From Chionis minor (Eukaryota; Chordata; Aves; Charadriiformes; Chionididae), in contig VZSF01001915.1 in assembly GCA_013398295.1 (NCBI GenBank), positions 137,043-201,042 on the forward strand: 64,000 bases of DNA, read 5' to 3'. Below, in pieces: positions 1 to 11,612 of this stretch. The translations under genes were made by a program, and so were the position numbers. The notes under the pieces were generated by a model. The model saw only the letters and a list, made by a program, of their open reading frames with translations. It ran no database searches and was not told the DNA's origin. How positions within the stretch are numbered: position 1 is the stretch's first letter; each line of letters opens with the position of its first letter.

Positions 1-3000
1 ACAAGTGCCATATGTTCATAAAATGCTTTTCTCCTTAGTAAATGTTTATGAAGAAAATGAATGGATAATTTCCAAAAAGAGAAACTTGTGTAATATTATT
101 TTCAGATAACAGAAGTATTTTTCCTCTAAGAATTTTGCTTTTCATGTACTTATTTTCATTGTAAATCTGATGATACATGAAGGTATCTACTATACCATGC
201 ATGGATATCTCTTTATTGTGCTTTGGTGCCTGACTACCGATACGGCAAAAAATATGGGAAAACATTTTCCTGCAGACTAGAAAACCCTGACTGTTGCTGT
301 TTGCTGGGTCCAGTATCTGGAAACTGTGACCAGACAGAGCTATACGTAGACGGTAAGCCTGGTGGAACCTGATGTGGAAGTTACTTTGCCCCTCAAAGCT
401 CGGTCTTAAAAGGTACCGAGTTCAATGGGAACTGAGCCCTCTGAGGAAATGGTAAGATGTAATCTTCCTCCTTCAAATATGCAGGAATTGGGTAGAAGTG
501 GATTTAATCATGGTACTAAATATTCTCTTACTGAGCTTTTCTACTCAGTGGAGTAGAAAACTGGAATAAGTTTTTCTGCTTCAATTGCTTATGGTTTTTT
601 CAGTAATGAGGATACTAAGCTGTTGATTGATGTTGAAAATATGAACCAGAGGATAGGGCATATGACAGAGCAAAGCATACTATAGGTAGGGAGCAAGTGT
701 TTGCTTTCTTTTACAATATAGGAATCACTAAATGAAACTAGTAGGGGTAGTTTCACAGCAAACAAAATGAGATGGTTTCATTGAGAAACACAGTTAAGCT
801 GTGGAACTCCTTGCTTAAAAATACCAAGGCTGTTAAATATTTACATGGGTTCAAACACAATTGAGCATATTGATGGGAGAAAAAGATCTACCAGGTACCA
901 ATAAATAGATATGTTTCCAGCCAAGGAATTCCCAGCTGCAAGATGCTGAGGTCTAGAGAGTATGAAGTCTTACTCCGTTCTTGATTTGTTCTTGTACTCT
1001 TCCCTATGCATCTGTTTCTGGAGACAAGATGATAGGCTGGATTGGCCTGTGTTCTGAATCATTATATCTGTTCTTAGGTATTATAGCTACGTATTTGAAC
1101 TTGGTCTTCCTGACAATAGAGATGACAAAAAACAGCTCTCTCATCCACTTTTTAGCAGTCCTCAGTAGCCCGGAGTGGATTTCAGGTAGCAGGAGAGGTG
1201 CCTGTAAGGAGTGCAATATGACAGATATCCTGGGAAATAAAATAATGGGAACAAACAAATTTTTTATTGCATCAAACTGGGAGAAGAGTTATTAATTTGG
1301 CTGAGTTGTAGACCTTCGGGTTCTGCCATAAAACACTGCCTATTCCTGTATGCAAAAAGAAAACCACAGAAAAAAACCATATCCATTGGGGTTCATCCAG
1401 ATTCATTGCTGGCTTTGAGAATTAACTTTACCTGGTGCCTAGCTTCACAACCAGCTATCATAGCTAATCATGTTATTAACATTTTTATTTGTTTTGATGG
1501 TACTTCAACCAACCACTAAGCTTGTTTCTTTTCTTTGACTTGACTATGGTTTTGACAGTTGCAACGTGCCTGTTTCACACAAACACTGTTCATTTGGGCC
1601 AATATTAAGTGTCCTCAGTTATTTTCTAATATTTGAATGATTCTAGTTGATTTTGTGTGTGAGGGTGAGGGGCAGTTTTAATACCCTTTCCTGTTACCCT
1701 GGAAAATTTGCTATCCTGGCGCCTGTACACAAAATCACATCTAATATTCATAGCTCCTCCTTTAGCTGATAACAGGGTAGGAAGTGTGCCTTGTGGGTGG
1801 CCCTATACTAATCATCTGACAATTTACCGTGTTCTCAGTGGTAGTTCTTGCAACCACAATCTATGTTTTGCTTGCAAGCAGGTTTTTCTTAATCAGATGA
1901 GGAGGTATACAATCTACCTTTAGCTTTGTTTCACAGACCACGTCTGCAATCAGTAGATCTTTCAGGTTTTTATTCCTTTTCTAAATTTGTATGCTGAAAG
2001 TTAGTTTTCATGGTTGTGAGACACAGGTAAAGACATGTTTATCTAACCCCTTTTGTTAGGTAGAGCTGATGATAAGCCATTCACAGCTGGCTGACCTTCT
2101 ATCTACCAATCCAACCTTTTGATTCCTTGATATGAATCCAGGATTCAGCAAGAGCGCGCTGGCATTCGCATTTCTGGGTCTCAACGTTAAATGCTGATCC
2201 CCAGTCTTTACCGGTCTAGGCCTAGATATGCTTTGGAGTAGTCTTTGAGACCACTGTGTCAGTGCTTCAGACCCAGAGATTCTTTAACTCTTGCAGTTTC
2301 TCAAAGTTGTTGTGCCACTGGATTGCTGGCAGGACAGCCCTAGCATGTTGCTGGTCTTTGTGTCTGGATGAAACTCTCTGTTCCAAGGACTGCTTCAGCC
2401 TTTCGTTCTCTGTTAATCATAATCCTCTTTTCAATCAGCCTGTAACCTTTTTGAGTGTGCACTGCAGGGAGCAAGGGCTATTCCCTCTTCTGGCAGTTTT
2501 CCTTTTGGTCTGTCTTTTCTAATGTATTTACATAAATCTTTAATTCATGTATTCCCATGATGCAGAATAGCTCACTATTGCAAGCTTTGAATTTCACCTG
2601 TTTAACTTGTGGGTTTTCTTGCAAGGCTAATGAAATGGTTTCTGGCATCCTTTTAGCATATGCACCTTTTTAAAGCTTGATTTTAATAGAAGTAATATTT
2701 TGATTGTAGCTTTTGCCATTTTTGCTGGTAGTTCTGCTGTTATCCTGTTGTACCCATACCAAATATGCTTACATAGGACTTCATGTGTGGAGAGAGCTAT
2801 AATCCTTTGACATTCTTGTAGCTTGTTCTGAATACCAAGCATTATCTTAATTTCCCGTATTTGCCACCATGAGCAATTCCACATACGGCTTTTTTGTGGG
2901 CTCAGAGAGTGCAGGAACTGCTGTTTCAGCATGTCACAGTACATAAACTACTCTTCAGTAGGTGTTTCTGTACAGGCTCTTACCCTGTGGAATACAAAAA

Positions 3001-4749
3001 GTAATCCAAGAGCGTTTGCTCCGTGTAGCCAACAGCAGCCTTTGCATGCCCCATAGCACAGCTGCCATGGTGGGCTGGGTACCCTGCAGAGCCTCCTGAG
3101 AAATGAAGGACTCTAAAGCAATTTCTTAAGCTATCTACAGACTCGTTTTGTCTCATGCCTGGCTAGGATGACAAGTACCACCTCACTTCAAAGAGGGCTC
3201 CTTACCCAGGCTTCATTTCCAGCACAAGGGAAACAGGACAAGCCAGGCTGAAGAACAAAATGCCCGTGTCCTACCTTGGATCATGCAGCAATAACCGCCA
3301 CCTACATTTAACATGGGAGAAAGAGCTTTTCTATCCCAAGATAACCCCGTGGTACCCACCCGATGCACTTACAGCTCCTCCTACTCGGTCTGGAACTCAA
3401 TTAAGTGTACTGGTGAGCACCAAGTCCAGCTCATTACAAAATGGTGTCAGTGGGTCTACCAGGCCGCTAAAGGCTCCATTACAGGGATAAGGGCTGGCCT
3501 CGCTCCATACTTTTGTACTTTCTTGCTATACATTAAGCTCAGCAGAGTCTTGTGGTAAAAGCAAATGAGTCACAATGGCATGGAGAAAAAGAGGCTGTTT
3601 TCACATGCGTTCTGCAAACCCTCTTTGAATTCCCTGTGTGCTGCCTGAATAGAAAGGCCATGTGCAACTAAAGAGAATATGAGAAAGGAAAATAGTCCCA
3701 TGACTTGTTTTCAACTTGATATCTGCCTTCCTGCCTTGGGTACAGGAATATGTGGTGCTGTGGTGTTGGGAAATAAACAGATCTAGCTGGAAGAAACAGA
3801 TCTGCTTCTTTAGTCTCACAGCACAGCAACACTTGAATAAACACAAAATGTCCCTGGGAAGAGCCCTCCTGAAGCTACTGCCAAGTGACAGACGGATGAG
3901 TTGAAAGGTTGCAACGAGGGAGAGGAACAGAAGGGCACGTTCATTAATGCAGAATACAAGGAGAGAGCAAGGAGAGCCAGTCCTTGAGGAGGCAGAAGGA
4001 AGACTTGATACTCTGTCAGCAACTGAGTACTGCCACTGGGAAATACGGTAGTATGGTAGCAGGATGTTTTCTGGGTCTTTTTTTGTTTGTTTTTTTTGTT
4101 TGTTTGTTTTTCCTGGCTAGAGAAATTTCCCAGAATCTGGGTAGAGGAGGGAGTAGTCAGAGATTTGGCAGGTGTCTGTAAGCCCATGTAACGCTTTCAG
4201 CGTATGTTGTACTGAGAAGAGGGGAATTTTAAAAGCCTGCCACTTACTCCATCCTTTCTATGTGTCTTGTGCTTGCTATAGGGATGAGGTAGGAATCACC
4301 TCACCCGGGTATGCCACTGGAACTCATACAGCATTGGGTCTTTTTTTGTGGCAATTGTTGCTATTTCCCATTATTAGTTAGTAAAGTAATTTTAAGTCTT
4401 AGTCCCACCCTAGAAGGAAAATAGAGGGAAGGTATGCAAGGTAACTGAAAGTAAGTCTCATTAATTTCAGAGAGAGCTAGGGTGAGGCCAGATTCTGTGT
4501 TGCAGATCACATTCCTGGTTGGCAATCAGTGAGAAATCAGCCTTGGAGATTTTATCTAAAATGGCAGTATAAGAGCAAGTGAAAGAACTTTTGAGGCAAG
4601 AGCTTGTGAAAGAGAAAGACGCTCCTTTTCACTTCTGATTTGGTATCCAGCTAACTAGCTAAACTTGTTCAGTTCTCATGTTCAGTGAGTACCATATTGC
4701 AGATCTTTGCCCTGAAAAGCAAACTTATACAAGTTAGGTGGAAGAGTTG
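1..4749. other. Non-coding DNA, no gene recognised
   Basis: No exon, RNA gene or clear transposon was recognised. Open frames are short, at most about 123 codons, and they overlap on both strands without similarity to a family I know. A T-rich stretch with TTTG units lies at 4078-4111. A small hairpin-capable pair, CTCGGT at 399-404 and ACCGAG at 415-420, is present. The sequence from about 3050 to 3500 is somewhat richer in GC than its surroundings but was not identified. Confidence 0.6.
4078..4111. repeat. T-rich (TTTG)n low-complexity tract
   Basis: Runs of T interrupted by single G bases form an imperfect TTTG repeat. It is simple-sequence DNA, and the open frames across it encode only low-complexity hydrophobic or lysine-rich strings. 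Confidence 0.8.
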
Positions 4750-5591
4750 ACCTGCTTGAGGGTAGGATGGCCCTACAGAGGGATCTGGATGGGCTGGATA
4801 CATGGGCTGAGGCCAATGGTATAAAGTTCAGCAAGGCCAAGTGCCGGGTCTTGTGCTTGTGTCACAACCCCATGCAGCGCTACCGGCTTGGGGAAGAGGG
4901 GCTGGAAATCTGCCCAGCAGAAAGGACCTGGGGGTGGTGGCTGACAGCTGGCTGAATATGAGCCAGCAGTGTGCCCAGGTGGCCAAGAAGGACAAAAGCC
5001 CCCTGGCTTGTATCAGGAATAGTGTAGCCAGCAGGACTAGGGAAGGGATTGTCCCACTGTACTCGGCACTGGTGGTACCCCACCTCAAATACTGTGTTCA
5101 CTTTTGGGCCCCTCATGACAAGAAAGACATTGAGGTGCTGGAGCGTGTCCAGAGAAGGGCAACAAAGTGGTGAGGGGTCTGGAGCACAAGCTTTATGAGG
5201 AGCAGCTGAGGGAACTTAGGTTGTGTAGTCTGGAGAAAAGGAGTCTCAGGGGAGACCTTCTCGCTCACTACAACTACCTGAAAGAAGGTCAGTCTCTTCT
5301 CCCAAGCAACAAGCGACAGGACAAGAGGAAATGACCTCAAGTTGCCCCAGGGGAGATTTAGATTGGATTTTAGGAAAAGTTTCTTCCCTGAAAGGGTTAT
5401 CAAGCACTGGAACAGGCTGCCCAGGGAAGTGGTGGAATCGCCGTCCCTGGAGGTATTTAAAAGACGGGTAGATGTGGTACTGAGGGACATGTTTTAGTGG
5501 TGGTTTTGGCAGTGTTAGCTAGATGACTGGGCTCGATGATCTTAAAGGTCCCTTCAAACCTAGGTGATTTTATGAGTCTATGATTCTATAT
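4750..5591 (+). mobile_element. CR1 LINE, 5'-truncated 3' half, frameshifted
   Basis: This is the 3' part of a CR1 non-LTR retrotransposon in sense orientation. It starts within the distal part of ORF2, after the catalytic reverse-transcriptase motifs, and runs through the 3' UTR to a terminal run ending near ATGATTCTAT at 5580-5590. The peptide [17 protein letters not shown] (from about 4810) and, in another frame, [18 protein letters not shown] (about 5020-5075) and ERVQRRATK are typical CR1 ORF2 C-terminal strings. The frame changes near 4921, where one A appears to be missing from an A run, and a stop follows RATKW at about 5172. About 17 bases also seem to be missing near 5288. It is a dead copy. 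5' truncation is normal for CR1, which inserts by target-primed reverse transcription. The subfamily was not assigned. Confidence 0.95.
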
Positions 5592-6070
5592 GCTTGGCTA
5601 AATGAAGGTACTGTAATCCTTTCTGAGTATTAGAGATCTTGGACTGCTCCAGGTCATGGAAAACCCATTATTTTAAATGTAAGCAAACCCAGATGTCCTG
5701 GATGTGTCAGCCCAGCCAGCATAGGCTCTGAAACTACTTGCTCTCTTTCTAAGGTAGGTGCTACACATCTCCTCCTTCAACATGTGTCTCCTGTCACTAG
5801 CCCTGTCCTCTGATCTGCCTTATCCAAGGGCTACTGAAGGAGTCATCAGGAAGCAACCATGTTCCTGTTCCCATGGGGTCTGCTCAGGGGGAATATTCCC
5901 CCACTTGATGTTTTGGAGGCTTCTGCATGTTCCTTTTCTTTTTTTTAATAGGCCAAAAAGAACCTCATCACAAGTTAATCAACACCAATCTGAAAGAATT
6001 TGTAAGCTTGTGAGAAAGCTCTGATTTTTTGCTTCTGCAGGATAACCATTTGATACCTCTGAAGGTACTG
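5592..6070. other. Non-coding spacer between CR1 copies
   Basis: No gene or repeat was recognised here. The stretch separates a plus-strand CR1 from two short minus-strand CR1 tails, so this local block of about 1.5 kb has been hit by CR1 at least three times. Confidence 0.55.
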
Positions 6071-6130
6071 AATCATAGAATCATTTTAGGTTGGAAAAGA
6101 CCTTTAAGATCATTGAGTCCAACTGTTAAT
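6071..6130 (-). mobile_element. CR1 3'-end fragment, minus strand
   Basis: The + strand begins AATCATAGAATCAT, the reverse complement of the CR1 terminal repeat. It continues with TTAGGTTGGAAAAGACC and then GATCATTGAGTCCAAC, the standard reverse-strand signature of avian CR1 3' UTRs. Similarity fades after about 6130, so only some 60 bp of the element was inserted or survives. It is non-coding. Confidence 0.9.
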
Positions 6131-6229
6131 GGCCACCTCTAGCAATGCAGACAGAAGAGAAGAATGTCAGCAACGGTGGGTTTGGTGTAATTATGGACAA
6201 AGCATGGAGACTGATGTTCCCACAATGTC

Positions 6230-6276
6230 ATAAAATCATAGAATAGTTAGAGTTGGAAGGGACCCTAAAGATCTTT
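6230..6276 (-). mobile_element. CR1 3'-end fragment, minus strand
   Basis: AAAATCATAGAATAGTTAG followed by AGTTGGAAGGGACC is another reverse-complement CR1 3' terminus, about 100 bp from the previous one and in the same orientation. The two differ in sequence (AAAAGACC against AAGGGACC), which suggests separate insertions of different CR1 lineages rather than a local duplication. Confidence 0.85.
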
Positions 6277-9200
6277 TAGGATCTGCCATGGCCATGGCCA
6301 GGAACACCAATATATATAAATTTCTGATATTTGCTCATCCTTATATTTTTTTTTTCCAAATATAAATGTACTCTCTTACAGTATATATAGATAATTTATT
6401 GGAATATAGAAGAGGATTCTTGTCATTGAGATTTGTGTCTATGGTTGAGCTGGGGGAAGAGGAAGTAAATTTTGCTCTTGAGGTAGGGGTGGGGGGGGGT
6501 GGGGGGAAGAAGACATTCAATTTTTTCAGTAGTTCTTGGGCAAATCCAGAAAGTTTTGTTTAACCCAAAAGGTGCCCATGATTTCACGGTAGTTTCCTTC
6601 TGCATTACTGAAGGGCATTTTCTAAGACACAACTTCTAATGAATAAAGTGGCTCATTGAGAGAGAAGATGGATGTGATCTGCAAGCACTAAAGAATCTCA
6701 GTGGACATCAACAAATTTTACTGACCTTGTGGCAGTAGTTTGGGAATAGTTGGTCTCTGCAATATAGACTTGCCTGTACACCACAACATTATTTAACATC
6801 AGAAAGGATTCGTGGCTAAAAAATGCTTAGGGAGCTGCACTGAATTACATACAGAACAGAAACCTCAATACAAGATGTCCTAGGCTAAAAGTCTTGCACA
6901 ACTGACTTGCAAGTGCAAAGGTGGGTTATGAGGCAAGTATTGTGTGGCTAACATGAAAACATGGTGTGTTGCAATAGCAGGAACAGATGCTTCCAAATAA
7001 ATTTCATCTCCTATCAAAAAGTAATTTGCTATGATGCAAAGAGCTGATAGATCTCAGACAACATTAATATAGAACTAAACACATATGGCCTTAAAAGTAA
7101 AATGCAGCTGCATGCCATCAGGAATTAGACACAGTTCCCCGTGCAAATGGATCAAATCCCACAGCATCAGCATGGAGCTGAGGCACAACACTGCGTTGAG
7201 AGAGAATTCCAGAGGAGTGGTACGAAATCCTGCAAACTTCCAGGTCTCTGTTTATGAATAAGAGATGAAAAATTACTCACCAAGCAAAGATAGCCACTAT
7301 GTTGAAAATTTTAGCAGCAATTTGATTGCTTGCAATCATGGAGAGCACATAGAGCTAGAAGATATTATACTATTCTACCCATTTGGGACACTCTACTTAG
7401 ATACAGAATACTTAAAATAAACCCTTCAGGGGTTAAGAGAACACTGAGAAAACTTACCTTTTGAAAAAAGTAATGCCTGGCCTAGATAACTTGAAAATGT
7501 CCTAAAAAGGTGAAACATTTCAACGGCATGTTTCCTAAAATGTTTGTTTAAAGCTCATTTTAATTTTAAAACCTTCTATCCTAGCGAAGATTTAGTTACA
7601 CATCTGGAATTAGACATTCAGACATTTACTTAAGAAGCACATAGCTCCTTCTAGCTTTTGGAGACATCCTCTGTACCAGTCCTGTCCTATGGCATTTTCC
7701 ATCCAAATGTGGGTAAAGGGACTTGGATTTCTGAACTTCTTGCCACTGAACATAGCAAGATAAAACCAGACAAATGCAAAATTCTCTAAATGCCTGATTA
7801 TAAAGCAGCTATATGTCCATCTCATGCCAGAACTTCTGTGAAGTTCTCCTGGTCATCTCCTTCAAGGATGACTGGGAACTAAGGGGCCTCATCCCACCCC
7901 AGAACCCAGTTCTGTAGGAGAGGCAAAGCTTTCTGGCTTTCTGGCTTAAGTAAACTCCTTCACTTGTAGTTGGAGAACTGACTGTCCTTCCTCACCCAGA
8001 CTGAGGTCAAAATATCAAATACTTGCCCGATTCTTCTGTGTCGCCTTGTTAGATACTTGAATTCTAGGAGCATATTGCATCAAATACCTTGGAGTCCAGG
8101 CTGAATCAAACTCCCAAATGTCTTGATTTCACGTCTTCTGATTCCCGTGGGATGGGTTGTGCTGGCAGGGTGGTTACTTCCTGGTTCAAAACTGTTGGCT
8201 GTAGAAGGATCCTTCAGATGGAGGCTGGATTTCCTTGAACTCATCCTACTCTATATCTGCAGAGGCACAGGTGGGTGTGAGTTCTGATGACTGATTGAAG
8301 CTGTCAGCACATTGAGCAGAATTTTAAGTGAAAACAAACGCTCTAAGTCTTCAGGGGATATTTTGCAAACATGACAAGAAAACAAATTTCAGTTAATTTC
8401 ACACATTCATTTGAGACATGACTTGATAACAAAAGAGTATCATGAGGGGAAGGGAGCGGCCTGGCAGAAAAATCACCTCTGCAATGCTTGTATCAAAACT
8501 TTGGCATGATGTCTGAACAGAAGTCTTGTATATTGTACGCTGCCTCACACTGTGTTCCTTTTTGTTGGGCAAAATCTATGTAAAAAGGAAAGTGTTTTCA
8601 TCTGAAAACACTCCCCTTGTAAAGTAGCCCAGCTTAAGCAAACAGCCTTGCTAGGGTGTGATCCAAAGCCGGCAAAAGTCAGCAACAGGCTTCCAGTCCC
8701 TTGCAGAGACCTTGCTGCCGTGCCCAGCTCCGTGCTGGAAGGGTGCAGCTGGGAGCCTGTGGCTTTGGGTACCTGCTTGGGTGTGCACCTGCTGCAGCAG
8801 GGCTCGTCCCTGTGTGGAGAAATCCACTGACTCCTGTTTGCCATCTTGCTGTGGTACAAGCTCTAACAAGCCTCCAACACTAAGTGGCTTTTCATGGCCA
8901 GAGTTCAAACATACAAAATGAAGCATACTCCATGTATTCAGACTCTTTCTACTCTTTAATCAACATCTTTTTATTACTCCCTTGTTTTATTTCACCCTTT
9001 TTAATTTAGCATGTAAAACAATTACACCTTCTTCCTTTCTGTGGTGTCCAGAGATATGTTTCCACTAATTACAGCCCCCCAATATCTTAAGAAAGATCCT
9101 ATGTAATCTTTGCAACCATCCTTTAGCTTGGGAATGGAATTTCATCTGCGACCCTACATGTGTCAGAGACACTGTCACACAGGTTTTGCATTTGAAAAAT

Positions 9201-9333
9201 GGTTAAGAAGTTTACTTTGCACTGGAAAAGTGTTGGATTACTCCTAATATTAGAGGCCTAGTCTTCTTTACACTGTGACCACTTTGCTAGTAAAAAGGGG
9301 GTTTAGATGAAATGGAAATTATACCCTTAAGTA
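6277..9333. other. Non-coding DNA, no gene recognised
   Basis: No exon or transposon was identified. The segment contains a G-run tract at 6484-6506 (listed separately) and a short duplicated CTTTCTGG motif near 7930-7945. A patch at about 8640-8835 is richer in GC and CpG than its surroundings. Several overlapping frames stay open there on both strands, as expected when stop codons become rare in GC-rich DNA. No protein family is recognisable in them. Confidence 0.55.
6484..6506 (+). repeat. G-run tract with quadruplex potential
   Basis: Runs of four, nine and six G bases are separated by single T bases. By standard criteria (four runs of at least three G with short loops) this can fold as a G-quadruplex on the + strand. 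It lies in otherwise AT-rich DNA with no gene nearby, so a regulatory role is not implied. Confidence 0.85.
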
Positions 9334-9530
9334 GGTTTGCCAACTCTCACGCTATTATTATGAGTCTCACAGTATTTTGCTTGAAGCCCTAACTCCTCAG
9401 GCCAGGTGCTTGGGTGAAGGTCTCAGCTTTCTTTTTCCCTTTTTTCTTTTCTTTTTTTTTAAATTTATTTTTTATTTCAAAGGGGTATTTCTAGCTCCTA
9501 AATTTATAAAGAACAATATTCAAAACTTCA
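9334..9530 (+). mobile_element. Ancient amniote interspersed repeat, unclassified
   Basis: The string GCCAACTCTCAC, then a GAGTCTCAC half and AAGCCCTAACTCCTCAG, followed by TCAGCTTTC and a T/A-rich middle, matches from memory an old repeat seen in turtle, crocodile and bird DNA. I cannot name the family. The middle holds a long T-rich stretch (9430-9477). No coding potential was seen. The call rests on recalled similarity only. Confidence 0.35.
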
Positions 9531-10264
9531 GCTTGATCCAGCGGGATCAAGAGGCAAAGAAAAGCATGGAAGAAAAATAATAATAATAAAAGTAAGATTT
9601 ATGAACTATCTTATGAACTAAGCCCATTCCCAGAAGGTGGCTGATCATATAAAGAGACACAATAGTATACCAAGCTTCTTAAGACAAAGCGTTGTTGTGC
9701 GTTTATTGACAGTTATTAGCACATGTACCTATTTTAATCTCCTTCATCTTGATCTTTCACTGAGTTCTTAGGATGGTGACCCTGGCCAGATCTTTGGGTT
9801 GATACTGTAATAAAAATTATGTGTGGAGCTCAGTAACACCACCTATAATTAAGGTTTCCTAACCCTCTGTATTTTAAGATCCTGTTTTTGGTTGCATATA
9901 ATTTACCAGATTAACTATTTAAACTGAAATTACTCAGGTGCTTGCCTGGGATGGAATCTTTTTTTGAGCAAAGTTTCATCTGTAGTGTTCAGCTGCTTCT
10001 TAGAACAGGTCTAAGGGCAAAAGCTCATGTGAGAACAATTTGCGTGAAAACAGTTGAATTGGTTTCACTGGCAATTGCTACCATTTGCCTGCTTTGACCA
10101 GAGACTAGGGCTTTGTCAGGAAACATGCGCTGCTGCCAGGGGTGTGCCTTATGCTATGCCTGAGAAAATTTGTTCAAGTTTGGCTCAGTTTGGAGCCACT
10201 GCAAATCACAAGGTCACAAATGTTTGCCTAACCTTCAGTTAAAAACCTCTGCTGCTATTCTGCA
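9531..10264. other. Non-coding DNA, no gene recognised
   Basis: Nothing recognisable beyond AT-rich unique sequence. The left edge of the CR1 element that follows is not sharp and may lie a little inside this stretch. Confidence 0.5.
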
Positions 10265-11135
10265 GCCTCCTAAAGTAGCCTGTCCTAGTACTTAACTCTC
10301 ATTAGAGTGAAAGAGGCTTTCCTAATATCTAGCTAAAATCCTCCTTGCTGTAAAGTAAGCTAAATTCTTCTTGTAGTACAGTGAGTGGACATAAAGAACA
10401 ACTGATCACTGTCCTCTTCAGAATAACCTTTTATGTATTGAAAGACTGTTATCATGTCCCTGTTCAGTCTTCTCTTTTCTAGACTAAACAAACCCCATTC
10501 CTTCAACCTTTCCTCATAGCTCCAGTTTCTAAACCTCTTATCGTTCTCATTACTCCCCTTCTGGCTGCTTTCCAGTATATCTACATCTTTTTTTTACCAT
10601 GCAGTGCCCCAAACTGGACACAATAACGGTAAAGCAGAATAATTGCCCTTCCTGCTTCACATACAACATTGTTTCCAACATGATCCAGAATGAAATGAGC
10701 TTTTTTTGTATCAGCATCAGGTTATAAATACATATTTGATTTGTCCTGCAAGGGGACCCTCCACATGGTGTTGTTGCCTGCTCATTTAGTTATAGTTTTA
10801 CTAGTATTTTACTTCTCCTTCCTAAGCATAGGGCATTGCATTTTACTTCACTGAATGTCATTTGGTTAATTTTAGACAATGCCTCCAATTTATCAAGGTC
10901 ATTTTGAATTCTTATCCTAACTCTTAAAAGCTTTCAGCTCCCTCCAGCTTGACATCATCTGCAAATTCTACATGTTTTCTCTCTTTTCGATTATCCAAAT
11001 CATTAACAAAAATATCAGATAGACTAAACATTACAGAACCTGGTAGAACCATACTTGAAATGCCTTCCCAGCATAACATTGAGTAGCAAAATTACTTTTT
11101 ACACACCCTTGATGGGTGTGTGGCCTCATGTATTT
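10265..11135 (-). mobile_element. Old CR1 LINE, minus strand, degenerate
   Basis: Read on the + strand, the order is CR1 3' UTR, then the end of ORF2, then more upstream ORF2 sequence, all reversed. Diagnostic strings are GTGAGTGGACATAAAGAACA (about 10380), CTTCAACCTTTCCTCATAGC (about 10502), CCCAAACTGGACACAATAAC (about 10608), TCAAGGTCATTTTGAATTC (about 10894) and TTGACATCATCTGCAAATT (about 10949). These fit the older CR1 type shared by turtles, crocodilians and birds better than the younger avian copies elsewhere in the window. The reading frame is destroyed by many stops. The right-hand edge near 11135 is approximate. Confidence 0.9.
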
Positions 11136-11516
11136 ACATGCTCCCGTTTTCAGTAGCAACATGGATATCAAAAGTAGAGAACAGGAGGAAAAAATCCTGG
11201 CGTGGGAATCCACCTGTCTGCTGCTGCCGTGAGCTTTGTGGCTGTGTAGTGAAGCCTCCCCAGGAAGAGAAGTGGCACGCTATGGTGGGGCTGTCGGTAA
11301 GAGCAAAGGGAATATGGCAGACTACGGAGCAGAGACAATCTGTAGGAGGCGGAAGGGCTGGCTGGGAAACTTAGTACACTTTAACTGGCCTCTGTGCAGA
11401 TGGCTCAGTAAACCTATGACCTGCCACAGAAGAGAACAGCTTCTTGAAGCTCCTGGTGTTAGCTTGGCATCAGGGGTCAAAGGGGTGGTGGACCTGTAGT
11501 CTCAGCCTGTTGAAGA
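11136..11516. other. Non-coding DNA between two CR1 copies
   Basis: The sequence is somewhat richer in GC between about 11190 and 11500, where two frames stay open for 84 and 87 codons. Neither resembles a known protein. No repeat was identified. Confidence 0.5.
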
Positions 11517-11612
11517 TCATAGAATTACAGAATCACAGAAAATTAAGGGTTGGAAGGGACCTCTAGAGATCATCTGGTCCAACCCTCCTGCCAGAGCAGG
11601 TCCACCTAGAGG
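11517..11612 (-). mobile_element. CR1 3'-end fragment, minus strand
   Basis: ATCATAGAATTACAGAATC, then GGTTGGAAGGGACCTCTAG and CATCTGGTCCAACCC, is the reverse complement of an avian CR1 3' UTR. It is better preserved than the old CR1 400 bp to its left, so it is a later insertion of a different lineage. It is non-coding and about 95 bp long. Confidence 0.93.

Noticed and set aside
4828..5490. Open frames on the minus strand and in other frames across the CR1 element
   Set aside because: They are shadows of the CR1 ORF2 and 3' UTR sequence. The real coding sense of the element is the plus strand.
8545..8926. Five overlapping open frames in a GC-richer patch
   Set aside because: Open in many frames at once, no similarity, no splice or promoter context. 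Composition effect.
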